In this document: positions 31,825 through 38,996 of the stretch, piece by piece
How the letters are laid out: each line of letters begins with the position of its first letter
Position numbering within the stretch: the stretch's first letter is position 1
Assembly: GCA_021324355.1 (NCBI GenBank)
Contig: JAJPJD010000018.1
Location: forward strand, 93,369 to 157,368
Length of the DNA: 64,000 nucleotides
Direction: 5' to 3'
Source: Actinomycetota bacterium
GTDB lineage: Bacteria; Actinomycetota; Acidimicrobiia; Acidimicrobiales; RAAP-2
Made by a program: the position numbers and the translations under genes
Notes under the pieces: model-generated
Seen by the model: the letters and a program-made list of their open reading frames with translations, nothing else
Database searches by the model: none
What the model was told of the DNA's origin: nothing

Positions 31825-32948
31825 TCCAGGCCCTCGGGGACCGCGGGCCGGCCGCCGACCGAGCGGCGCATGGCTGCGTGCAGCGCATTGGGGGTCAGCA
31901 CCCCGAGGTAGCGCTCCCCGTCGACCACCGGCAGCCAGCGAACGTCGTGCTGGAGCATCTCGCCCAGTGCGGCTCGCAAGGAGGCGCCCATCGGCACCTG
32001 GATCTCGAAGCGCACCAGGTGGTCCGAGACGCAGCCCGAGCGGGGCGGGTCGAGGTCAACCCATCCGACCAGGCGCTCGTCTCGGTCGACGACGACCGCC
32101 CACCGGCTCTCGGCGCTGGCCGCCCGTCGGCGGGCCTCGGTCATGGAGGTCTCCGGGGTGACGACCGGTGGGTGGAACAGGTCGTCGACCCCGATGCTCA
32201 CCACCCCCAGTCGGCGGACCCCCCGGTCGGCGCCGACGAAGTCCGCCACGAACGGCGTCGCCGGTCGACCGAGCACCTCGGCCGGGGTGTCGTGCTGCTC
32301 GAGCACGCCGCCCTGGGAGAGCACCACGATCCGGTCGCCCAGCATCGCCGCCTCCTCGATGTCGTGCGTCACGAACACGATGGTCTTGTGGAGCTCGCGC
32401 TGCAGTTCGAGCAGCTGCTGCTGGAGGTGCTGGCGAGTGACCGGGTCGACCGCACCGAACGGCTCGTCCATCAGCAAGACCGGCGGGTCGCCTCCGAGCG
32501 CCCGGGCCACCCCCACCCGCTGGCGCTCCCCGCCCGACAGCTCATGGGGGTAGCGGGACCCGTAGCGGCGAGGGTCCAGTCCGACCAGCTCCAGCAGTTC
32601 GTGGACCCGCCGTTCCACCCTCGAGCGGTCCCAACCAAGCAGCCTCGGCACGGTGGCGACGTTGTCGGCCACCCGCCGGTGAGGGAAGAGACCACCCTGC
32701 TGGATCACGTAGCCGATCCCGCGGCGAAGCGTCACCGGGTCCAGGCTGGCGACGTCGGTGCCGTCGATCAGGATCCGGCCACCGGACGGTTCGATCAGGC
32801 GGTTGATCATTCGCAGCGTCGTGGTCTTGCCGCATCCCGACGGGCCGACCAGCACGCACAGCTCGCCGTCGTCCACTGTGAAGCTGAGCTCGGCCACCGC
32901 CACCGCGTCCTCGCCGTAGCGCTTGGTGACCCGCTCGAGCGAGATCAT
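31821..32948 (-). CDS. opuCA: Osmoprotectant (glycine betaine/choline-type) ABC transporter ATPase, OpuCA-like
   Basis: The protein has 375 aa with Walker A GPSGCGKTT, Q-loop VIQQGGLFPHRRV, signature LSGGERQRVGVA, Walker B LLMDEPFGAVDP and H-loop FVTHDIEEA. The C-terminal about 120 residues form a CBS pair (ending VRWLPVVDGERYLGVLTPNALH), which in OpuA/OpuC-type ATPases senses ionic strength or nucleotide. Its permeases and binding protein lie divergently at 33003-35459. The start is 6 nt after a TAACGT -10, suggesting a leaderless mRNA. Confidence 0.9.
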   Translation of the reverse strand: MISLERVTKRYGEDAVAVAELSFTVDDGELCVLVGPSGCGKTTTLRMINRLIEPSGGRILIDGTDVASLDPVTLRRGIGYVIQQGGLFPHRRVADNVATVPRLLGWDRSRVERRVHELLELVGLDPRRYGSRYPHELSGGERQRVGVARALGGDPPVLLMDEPFGAVDPVTRQHLQQQLLELQRELHKTIVFVTHDIEEAAMLGDRIVVLSQGGVLEQHDTPAEVLGRPATPFVADFVGADRGVRRLGVVSIGVDDLFHPPVVTPETSMTEARRRAASAESRWAVVVDRDERLVGWVDLDPPRSGCVSDHLVRFEIQVPMGASLRAALGEMLQHDVRWLPVVDGERYLGVLTPNALHAAMRRSVGGRPAVPEGLE

Positions 32949-32954
32949 CCGCCG

Positions 32955-32996
32955 ACGTTACCCGGGGCCGGCCGGATGACGTGCTCCAGATAACGT
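32955..32996. promoter_or_regulatory. Back-to-back leaderless promoters of the opu genes
   Basis: TAACGT occurs at 32991-32996 on the plus strand and, inverted, at 32955-32960. Each is exactly 6 nt before a start codon (GTG 33003 and ATG 32948). This gives symmetric -10 boxes for the two halves of one transporter. No convincing -35 boxes were seen. Confidence 0.55.
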
Positions 32997-33002
32997 GGCT
33001 CG

Positions 33003-33689
33003 GTGGTCCTGGCCGGCTCGCCGTTCTTCCAGTGGAGCTACGTCACCGGACAGTGGGGCCAGATCCAAGGTGACCTGGTCCAACACGTCGAGCTGAGCCT
33101 GATCGCGGTGGCCATCGGCGCCGTCATCTCGGTGCCGGCCGGGGTGGCGGCGTGGCGCTACCGGCTGCTGCGGACCCCGGTGCTCGGGGTGGCCAGCGCC
33201 CTCTACATCATCCCGTCCCTGGCGCTGTTCGCCGTCCTGGGCGGCCTGACCGGCTACGTCCCACCTCGCTCGTGGGTGACCGCCGAGTTCGCGCTGGTCG
33301 GGTACACGACATTGGTGCTGATCTGGAACACCGTCGCCGGTCTGGAGGCGGTGCCGGCCGAGGCCAGGGAGGCTGCGGTCGCGCTCGGCTACTCGAGGCG
33401 GGCCGAGCTGTGGCGGGTGGACCTCCCGCTGGCCCTGCCGTACGTCTTCGCCGGCTTGCGGGTTGCGACAGCCACGGTCATCGGCCTGGTCATGGTGACC
33501 GCCCTGATCGGTCTGGGTGGCCTCGGCCAGCTCATCACCTACGGGTTCAACATCGCCTACAACACACCCATCATCGTCGGCCTGGTGTTGTCGATCGCGC
33601 TGGCCGCGGTGGCCGACCTCTTGCTGGTCGCGGCCCAGCGCGTCGTGGTGCCGTGGTCGCGAGCATCCCGACGGCGGTCGGCGGGGTGA
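33003..33689 (+). CDS. opuCB: Osmoprotectant ABC transporter permease, OpuCB-like
   Basis: The 228-aa membrane protein has about six helices. The binding-protein-dependent permease loop (EAA-type) is VPAEAREAAVALGYSRRAELWRVDLPLALP, the coupling helix to OpuCA, followed by YVFAGLRVATATVIGLVMVTALIGLGGLGQLITYG. It is the first gene of the plus-strand opu unit, 9 bp before the second permease. GTG 33003 is supported by the -10 box 6 nt upstream. Confidence 0.88.
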   Translation: MVLAGSPFFQWSYVTGQWGQIQGDLVQHVELSLIAVAIGAVISVPAGVAAWRYRLLRTPVLGVASALYIIPSLALFAVLGGLTGYVPPRSWVTAEFALVGYTTLVLIWNTVAGLEAVPAEAREAAVALGYSRRAELWRVDLPLALPYVFAGLRVATATVIGLVMVTALIGLGGLGQLITYGFNIAYNTPIIVGLVLSIALAAVADLLLVAAQRVVVPWSRASRRRSAG

Positions 33690-33698
33690 GGGCTTGAG

Positions 33699-34415
33699 AT
33701 GTCGTTCCTCGACCGTCTCGTCCACTGGTTCGGCACCGGCGCCAACTGGCACGGCCCGGGGGGCATCCCGTTGCTCTTCGAGCGGTCCCTCGAGCTGAGC
33801 GCGGCAGTCGTGGCTCTGGCCCTGGTCCTGGGGGGAGGGCTGGGGCTGGTCCTCGGCCACACCGGGCGAGGCGGCCTGGTCGCAGTGAACGCGGCCAACG
33901 CCTTTCGAGCGGTCCCCAGTCTGGCCCTGCTGACCCTGCTCGCGATCCAGCCGGCCATCTCGCTCAAGTGGGACGGTTTCCTGGCGTCGTGGATCGCCCT
34001 GACCGCCTTGGCGATCCCGCCCATCCTCACCAACACCTACGTCGGCATGCGGGAGGTCGACGCCGACGTCCGCGACGCCGCCCGGGCGATGGGGCTCCGG
34101 GGCGGACATGTGCTGTGGCGGGTGGAGGCGCCGCTCGCCCTGCCGTTCGTCATGGCCGGAGTCCGGACGGCGGCCATCGAGGTGGTGGCCACCTCCACCC
34201 TGGCCGCCTACGTCGGCTACTCGGATCTCGGCACCTACGTGATCGCCGGCTTGGACACCCAGAACACGGTCGAGGCGGTGTCCGGTGCCCTGCTGGTCGG
34301 GGCGATGGCCGCGCTGGTCTCGGTGGCACTCGGGGCGCTGGGCCGGCTGGTCACCCCCCAGCCGCTCCGCCGCCGCCACCCGGTCTTTTCCCTGGCTGGC
34401 CGGCCGGCGGCCTGA
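33699..34415 (+). CDS. opuCD: Osmoprotectant ABC transporter permease, OpuCD-like
   Basis: The 238-aa membrane protein is paralogous to its upstream neighbour. The EAA-type loop is VDADVRDAARAMGLRGGHVLWRVEAPLALP, followed by FVMAGVRTAAIEVVATSTLAAYVGYSDLGTYVIAGL. Two different permeases plus a separate binding protein and a CBS-ATPase match the OpuC/OpuB layout rather than the fused type. Confidence 0.88.
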   Translation: MSFLDRLVHWFGTGANWHGPGGIPLLFERSLELSAAVVALALVLGGGLGLVLGHTGRGGLVAVNAANAFRAVPSLALLTLLAIQPAISLKWDGFLASWIALTALAIPPILTNTYVGMREVDADVRDAARAMGLRGGHVLWRVEAPLALPFVMAGVRTAAIEVVATSTLAAYVGYSDLGTYVIAGLDTQNTVEAVSGALLVGAMAALVSVALGALGRLVTPQPLRRRHPVFSLAGRPAA

Positions 34416-34544
34416 TGACTGGATTCCATTGCGAAATCGACCAGAATGGTCATCGTTCCGTAGAGGTTTCGTCAAGCGGCAGCGGTGGCATGGTCACCGG
34501 CACGTCGTGACGACGTCGCCACCCCACGAAAGGCCAGAGACCCG

Positions 34545-35459
34545 ATGATCCGTACCCGTGCCCTGCTCGCCGTTGCCGCCGTGGCGGCGGCTGCCGTCGC
34601 ACTCGCAGCAGCGGTGCCTGCCGGCGCCGCGAAGAAGACCACCTCCAAGCCAAGCATCGTGATCGGCTCCACCAACTTCGAGGAGCAAGCCATCGTCTCC
34701 AACATCTACGGCGACGTGCTCAGCCGAGCCGGCTTCCATGTCACCGTCGAACCGGCGCTCGGGACCCGAGCGATCGTGGTCCCGGCGATCGAGAAGGGCC
34801 AGATCGACCTGGAGCCCGACTACGCCGCCTCCCTGCTCGCCTTCCTCCACGGTGGCAACCCCCAGAAGGCGGGGGACAACATCGCGACCGCCATCCCGGC
34901 CGACCGCAAGGCCCTCGCCCCCTACGGGGTGACCGTGCTCAACCCCTCCAAGGCTCTGGACACCAACGTGTTCGCGGTCACCCAGGCGACCGCGAAGAAG
35001 TACCACCTCACGACCTTGTCGAGCCTCAAGCCCTACGCCTCGAAGATGATCTTGGGCGGGCCTCCCGAATGCCCGACCTACGCCGGCTGCGAGGTCGGGT
35101 TGGAGAAGGTCTACGGGCTCCACTTCGCCGGGTTCAAGCCGCTGGACGAGGCCGGGCCGCTCAGCGTGGCCGCCCTCAAGGACGGTGAGGTCCAGGTGGT
35201 CGAGCTGTTCTCGAGCGACGGCAACGTGGTGGCCAACCACTTCGTGGCCCTCACCGACAACAAGCACCTGGAGGGAGCCGACTACATCGTCCCGGTGATC
35301 CGCAAGTCCGTCGACACCCCCGAGGTGGCCAGGCTGCTCAACGGGATCGACGCCAAGCTGACCACGGTGGCGATCTCCAAGCTCAACCTGGACGTGACGG
35401 CCAAGAAGGAGCAGCCGGCGGCAGTGGCGGCGGCCTGGCTGCGCTCGGTGGGCTACTGA
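34545..35459 (+). CDS. opuCC: Osmoprotectant ABC transporter substrate-binding protein, OpuCC-like
   Basis: The protein has 304 aa from ATG 34545. A Sec signal (LLAVAAVAAAAVALAAAVPAGAA) is followed directly by KKTTSKPSIVIGSTNFEEQAIVSNIYGDVL, the OpuAC-domain opening. Further matches include PALGTRAIVVPAIEKGQIDLEPDY and the C-terminal LLNGIDAKLTTVAISKLNLDVTAKKEQP. No lipobox Cys is present, unlike most Gram-positive binding proteins, so it would be free in the envelope or held some other way. Ligands are probably betaine, choline or related compounds. Confidence 0.9.
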   Translation: MIRTRALLAVAAVAAAAVALAAAVPAGAAKKTTSKPSIVIGSTNFEEQAIVSNIYGDVLSRAGFHVTVEPALGTRAIVVPAIEKGQIDLEPDYAASLLAFLHGGNPQKAGDNIATAIPADRKALAPYGVTVLNPSKALDTNVFAVTQATAKKYHLTTLSSLKPYASKMILGGPPECPTYAGCEVGLEKVYGLHFAGFKPLDEAGPLSVAALKDGEVQVVELFSSDGNVVANHFVALTDNKHLEGADYIVPVIRKSVDTPEVARLLNGIDAKLTTVAISKLNLDVTAKKEQPAAVAAAWLRSVGY

Positions 35460-35519
35460 TCGAACGCAGGCCGGGACCCGGCCGGGCTCGGCGAGCAGAC
35501 GGGATACCCTGAGGGCCCG

Positions 35520-36050
35520 ATGGCCCAGCCCAGCTTCGTTCCCATCACCGAGGCCGACAAGGTGCGCGCCGCCCGACGGCTGGCCGTCCCCGGGCGCTGG
35601 TCGGCCCACCGCCCGGCCGACCAGACCGGCCCGCGGCGGCCGAGCGGTCCCCGCCTGGGGACGCCGGGTCCGGACCAGGGCTTTGCCCTCTCCCTGGCCA
35701 AGCGCTTTGAGGGCCGGCTCCGGCTGGCCGGCTCCGAGTCCCTGGAGGACGTCCTGGCAGGTGGCGCGGTGCTGGCGGCCAAGCGGGCCGGGCTGGTGGG
35801 CCGGGCCCCGTGCATCTACGACCTCGAGGCTGTGTTCACCCTCTTCGGGTTCCTCGCCGAGCAGCCTCCCGCCGACCTGGTGGCCGAACGGGGCCGGCTG
35901 TTCCGGTCGGTTGCCCACGACTACGTCGCCCAGCGCGCCCTGGCTGACGCAGTGCCCGAGGCGACCCTGCTGCTCCCGGCGGCCGAGCTCAGCGCTCGGC
36001 TGGGGGACTGGCCGGCCCTGCTCGGCCGGGCCGTCGAGCCCGCCTCCTAG
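35520..36050 (+). CDS. Conserved hypothetical protein (176 aa)
   Basis: I do not recognise the family. The N-terminal 55 residues are Pro/Arg/Gly-rich and probably disordered (RWSAHRPADQTGPRRPSGPRLG). A helical part follows (QGFALSLAKRFEGRLRLAG...IYDLEAVFTLFGFLAEQPPADLVAERGRLFRSVAHDY). No signal peptide, membrane helix or metal motif is visible. A TACCCT element lies 9 nt before the ATG, so it may have its own promoter. Its stop shares the CTAG with the convergent lgt stop. Confidence 0.6.
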   Translation: MAQPSFVPITEADKVRAARRLAVPGRWSAHRPADQTGPRRPSGPRLGTPGPDQGFALSLAKRFEGRLRLAGSESLEDVLAGGAVLAAKRAGLVGRAPCIYDLEAVFTLFGFLAEQPPADLVAERGRLFRSVAHDYVAQRALADAVPEATLLLPAAELSARLGDWPALLGRAVEPAS

Positions 36051-36913
36051 CTGGGAGAGACCTCCTCGGCCGGCGTGGCTGGCCGAGGAGCGATCGCAGC
36101 CCGTCCGCCTGGTGCTCCGGCTGCCAGCCATGCCTTCCAGCGCCGCCGGGTGAAGCCGGCCAGGACCAGGCCGGCGACGATGAGGACCAGGCCGGCCCCT
36201 TGGACCAGGACCGAGCCCAAGTGGCCGTCCTCCCCCAGCCACAGGTGCTCGTCGAAGAAGCGCTCAAGACCCCACAGCACCATGCCGGCCGAGAGCACCC
36301 CGCCCGAGGGGTAGCCGGTCCGAGCGGTGCCGTCGGGCCAGCGCCGCAGCCGCCGCTCGAGCACGAGGAGCAAGCAGTAGATGGTGGTGTCCTCGAGCGC
36401 CTGGAAGATCGGCACCGGGAGACGCTTGCCGGCCTGGCCGGCGTAGTACATGCCGAACCACTGGTGGGTCGGGTGTCCCCCACCGGCCACCATCAGCTGA
36501 GGCCCGAGCAGGCGCCCCAGGGCCCAACCAGCCATGAGCACCGGGGCCACGATGTCGAGCGCCTCGCCGATCGGCAGCTCGGGGCACCGGCGACGAGTCT
36601 GGAGGATCCCGGTGGGCACCGCGAAGAGGAGCCCCCCGAACGACGACAGGCCGCCGTGCCAGATAGCCAGGATCTCGATGGGGTGGGCGTCGTAGTAGGG
36701 GAGGTTGGCCAGTACGTGGAGCACCCGGGCGCCCACGACCGCGGCGACGATGACCCAGACGAAGAGGCTGCTCAGCCAGTCGGTCCGATAGCCGCGGGCC
36801 CGTAGCCGCCGGCCGAAGTACACGTAGGCGAACCAGAAGGCGATCGCCAGTCCGATGCCGTAGGTGTGGACCTCGAGCGGCCCGATGTGGAAGGCGACCG
36901 GGATGGGCTTCAT
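36047..36913 (-). CDS. lgt: Prolipoprotein diacylglyceryl transferase-like membrane protein
   Basis: The 288-aa polytopic protein has about seven helices. The Lgt opening PVAFHIGPLEVHTYGIGLAIAFWFAY contains the conserved HxYG region. It is followed by LANLPYYDAHPIEILAIWHGGLSSFGGLL and a central ALGRLLGPQLMVAGGGHPTHQWFGMYY where canonical Lgt has GR-x-G-N-x-x-N-x-E. Here the Asn/Glu pattern is replaced, so this is a divergent member and enzymatic activity is less certain. RFFDEHLWLGE lies near the end. Lgt transfers diacylglycerol to lipobox cysteines. Confidence 0.75.
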   Translation of the reverse strand: MKPIPVAFHIGPLEVHTYGIGLAIAFWFAYVYFGRRLRARGYRTDWLSSLFVWVIVAAVVGARVLHVLANLPYYDAHPIEILAIWHGGLSSFGGLLFAVPTGILQTRRRCPELPIGEALDIVAPVLMAGWALGRLLGPQLMVAGGGHPTHQWFGMYYAGQAGKRLPVPIFQALEDTTIYCLLLVLERRLRRWPDGTARTGYPSGGVLSAGMVLWGLERFFDEHLWLGEDGHLGSVLVQGAGLVLIVAGLVLAGFTRRRWKAWLAAGAPGGRAAIAPRPATPAEEVSPS

Positions 36914-37135
36914 AAGGCGTCCCCCAAGTATGCCCGGGAGCTTCAGCTGCGGGCGGGCGGCTGTCTAAGCGATCCCGAGAATGGTCACGAATTGTGGACA
37001 GACGATTCCGGTCAGGCGGCGACGGACTTTCACTTCGAGGAGTTCGACTTCGACCACCAGCGATCGCTTCGCCGCGGGTTGCTCGCCGACCTGACCCCGT
37101 AGGCGCCGCGCGCCGTCGAAGATTCTGAAAACCTC
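36914..37135. other. Gap before the mer genes with a possible gene remnant
   Basis: An open frame on the plus strand ends DFHFEEFDFDHQRSLRRGLLADLTP (stop near 37102). It has normal-looking composition but no start outside lgt and no family I recognise. It may be the 3' remnant of a lost gene at the left edge of the mer segment. The A+T content rises here relative to the core sequence. Confidence 0.3.
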
Positions 37136-37167
37136 TTGACTCCGTACCTAAGTACAGGGTTTACCTT
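37136..37167 (+). promoter_or_regulatory. MerR-type promoter/operator of merR-merB
   Basis: The -35 TTGACT (37136-37141) is followed by the partial dyad CCGTAC-CTAA-GTACAGG, very like the classical mer operator, and by TACCTT (37162-37167) as the -10. The spacer is 20 bp (19 bp if TTACCT is used), longer than the standard 17, which is the hallmark of MerR-activated promoters. merR's GTG is 6 nt after TACCTT, so its mRNA appears leaderless and the gene autoregulated. Confidence 0.75.
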
Positions 37168-37173
37168 TGACGA

Positions 37174-37590
37174 GTGCGAAGTTCCGAAGTCGCCTCCCGA
37201 GCCGGCGTCAATATCCAGACACTCCGTTACTACGAGCGGCGGGGAATCCTCCCCCGGCCGAAACGCTCTGAGGCCGGGTACCGCGCCTATGACGCCCAGG
37301 CAGTCCGGACCGTCCGGTTCGTTAAGGGCGCCCAGCGACTGGGGTTCTCTCTGGAGGAGATCGACTCGCTGCTCAAACTGGCGGCCGGCGAACCCCACAA
37401 CTGCGATGCCGCGAGGGCGATGGCGACCGACAAGATCGCGCATATCGAGGCGAAGATTGCGAGCCTCTCGGCGATGCGGGATTCGCTCCGTCAGCTCATC
37501 GCCACCTGCGATCGTAGCCCGAGCAGGCGGGAGTGCCCCCTACTCGACGCGATCGAAGACGAATCCATCATCGAAGGAGAGGGCCGATGA
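37174..37590 (+). CDS. merR: Mercury-responsive regulator MerR
   Basis: The protein has 138 aa from GTG 37174. The winged helix is SSEVASRAGVNIQTLRYYERRGILPRP...GYRAYD, followed by a long dimerisation helix. The three Hg(II)-binding cysteines are present as C77, C112 and C121; the 35- and 9-residue spacings equal those of classical MerR (82, 117, 126). It should repress, then twist-activate, the promoter in front of it. It overlaps merB by 4 bp (ATGA). It is transcribed with the operon, not divergently as in Tn21-type systems. Confidence 0.93.
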   Translation: MRSSEVASRAGVNIQTLRYYERRGILPRPKRSEAGYRAYDAQAVRTVRFVKGAQRLGFSLEEIDSLLKLAAGEPHNCDAARAMATDKIAHIEAKIASLSAMRDSLRQLIATCDRSPSRRECPLLDAIEDESIIEGEGR

Positions 37591-38216
37591 CCGAACCGCA
37601 CTGTTGCAACGACGCCGTCTTCATCTCGAGCTTTGAGGGCTGGAGGGCGCTTCCCCAGCTTCTCCGTCTCCTTGCCAAGGGAGAGCCGATCGATCTTTTA
37701 GAGCTCGCGAATATCGGCGGGCAATCCGGATCCGACCTCGAACGAGCACTCCGGGCGCAGCCGGGAACCGAGTGGGATGACCAAGGGCGTCTAATCGGCT
37801 TCGGACTCACCCCTAAACCGACTGACTACCGCTTCCTTATCGGCGGGAAGACGCTTTACACGTGGTGCGCATCTGACACGCTGTTCTTTACTGTAATCCT
37901 CGGGGAGGAGACGGTCGCAGAGTCGATCTGTCCCGCTACGGGCGTGCCGATTCGTCTCGAGATCACGCCCGACGGGGTCGCTTCGGTGACACCGCCCGAT
38001 ACAGTCGTCTCGCAGCGGCATAAAAGCGAGTACGTCGGGAATCTCAGGTCAGATGTTTGCGACCACGGCCACTTCTTCGCGTCTACATCGGCCGCCGCGG
38101 GCTGGCTCGTAGAGCATCCGGAGGGAAACGTTCTCAGCATTGGGGAGGCTTTTGCAGAGTGCCGGACCGCCTGCGAGGAGCTTGGATGGATCGCCCCCGG
38201 AGTTAGCGGGGGATGA
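37587..38216 (+). CDS. merB: Organomercurial (alkylmercury) lyase MerB
   Basis: The protein has 209 aa. The catalytic triad is visible: C94 and D97 in YTWCASDTLFF and C158 in SDVCDHGHFF, matching Cys96/Asp99/Cys159 of R831b MerB. Other matches are ICPATGVPIRLEITPDGV and the C-terminal GNVLSIGEAFAECRTACEELGW. It breaks the C-Hg bond of organomercurials, releasing Hg(II). A CC pair sits near the N-terminus. Normally MerA reduces the product, but no merA is in this window. Overlaps of 4 bp on both sides (with merR and the next gene) show a tight operon. Confidence 0.95.
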   Translation: MTEPHCCNDAVFISSFEGWRALPQLLRLLAKGEPIDLLELANIGGQSGSDLERALRAQPGTEWDDQGRLIGFGLTPKPTDYRFLIGGKTLYTWCASDTLFFTVILGEETVAESICPATGVPIRLEITPDGVASVTPPDTVVSQRHKSEYVGNLRSDVCDHGHFFASTSAAAGWLVEHPEGNVLSIGEAFAECRTACEELGWIAPGVSGG

Positions 38217-38512
38217 GCGTCTCGTCCGTCGGGGGATCGCTCGGTGGTCTGCGGATTCGGTTTCCCCGTGTGCCCGATTGCCCACTCACCGGTCGCCTTC
38301 GGACCGATGTGGAGCGAGCCGTCGCGACCCTCGGGCTCAGCGCGCCGGTGGTGGCGATCGCGGGGCCTTACCCGTCGCCGACCCTGCTCATCGACAACCT
38401 TGACGTGATCGGACAGCCTTGCGACTTCGACCCCGCGTGCCGGCCTGACCTTCCGACCACCGACGAGATCGTGGCTGGACCCTGGCCGCCGGCGACGGCT
38501 TGGACCTCGTAA
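38213..38512 (+). CDS. Small thioredoxin/glutaredoxin-fold-like protein of the mer operon
   Basis: The protein has 99 aa, and its ATG overlaps the merB stop (ATGA). The segment VVAIAGPYPSPTLLIDNLDVIG resembles the strand-turn of thioredoxin-like proteins, which have a cis-Pro before a T-L-L-I strand, and is followed by CDFDPACRPDLPT. Three Cys (23, 70, 76) could bind Hg or form a disulfide. The usual CxxC is absent. A Hg(II) carrier or shuttle between MerB and a transporter is a guess from position. I know no characterised homologue. Confidence 0.6.
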   Translation: MSVSSVGGSLGGLRIRFPRVPDCPLTGRLRTDVERAVATLGLSAPVVAIAGPYPSPTLLIDNLDVIGQPCDFDPACRPDLPTTDEIVAGPWPPATAWTS

Positions 38513-38531
38513 GGGCGTTGGGAGACGCGTC

Positions 38532-38996
38532 ATGAGCGTCACGGAACCCCGGGAGACACCGCCCGTCGACAGCCGCAGACCACGGGCCCTCTGTGGCTGG
38601 TCTCCGCCGTCTCTCGCGGCCGATACGCCCTGGAAGCGCCGCGTCGACGTTCTGAGGACGGGAACTGTGGCGTCGGTCGGAATAATCGCTATCGTGGTGG
38701 CCCTACTCAGTCTGGCCGCGTATCTGCCGATTCGCCCGGCGCTCGGGGTCGACGCGCTTGCCGGCCTGGCGGCGGGCGGATGGTGCGCTGTCAACTTCTG
38801 GCGGTGTCGTCACGCCCACTGCCTCATCACCGGGCCGGGCTGGTTGACGTTCGGGGTCTTTGCACTCGTCGAGACGATTCTCGGCCGCAGCCTTATCGGC
38901 GGTGACGAGCAGCTTGTGTTCCTCGGCATCCTGGGCCTCGCCCTGATCTTCGAGGGGGCGTGGTACGTGGGGCACCGCACGAACGCGATCGGTTGA
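38532..38996 (+). CDS. Small membrane protein with Cys motif in the mer operon
   Basis: The protein has 154 aa with about four hydrophobic helices (VGIIAIVVALLSLAAYLPI; ALAGLAAGGWCAVNFW; WLTFGVFALVETILG; LVFLGILGLALIFEGAWYVG). Between helices 2 and 3 lies WCAVNFWRCRHAHCLITGPGW with three Cys and two His, a plausible soft-metal site near the membrane face. It lies 19 bp after the thioredoxin-like gene. It is not MerT, MerC or MerF by sequence. A role in mercury or organomercury transport is inferred only from context and Cys placement. Confidence 0.6.
   Translation: MSVTEPRETPPVDSRRPRALCGWSPPSLAADTPWKRRVDVLRTGTVASVGIIAIVVALLSLAAYLPIRPALGVDALAGLAAGGWCAVNFWRCRHAHCLITGPGWLTFGVFALVETILGRSLIGGDEQLVFLGILGLALIFEGAWYVGHRTNAIG

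Noticed and set aside
34494-36242. 582-aa minus-strand ORF opposite opuCC
   Set aside because: Shadow ORF; opuCC and the hypothetical gene on the plus strand have sound protein features.
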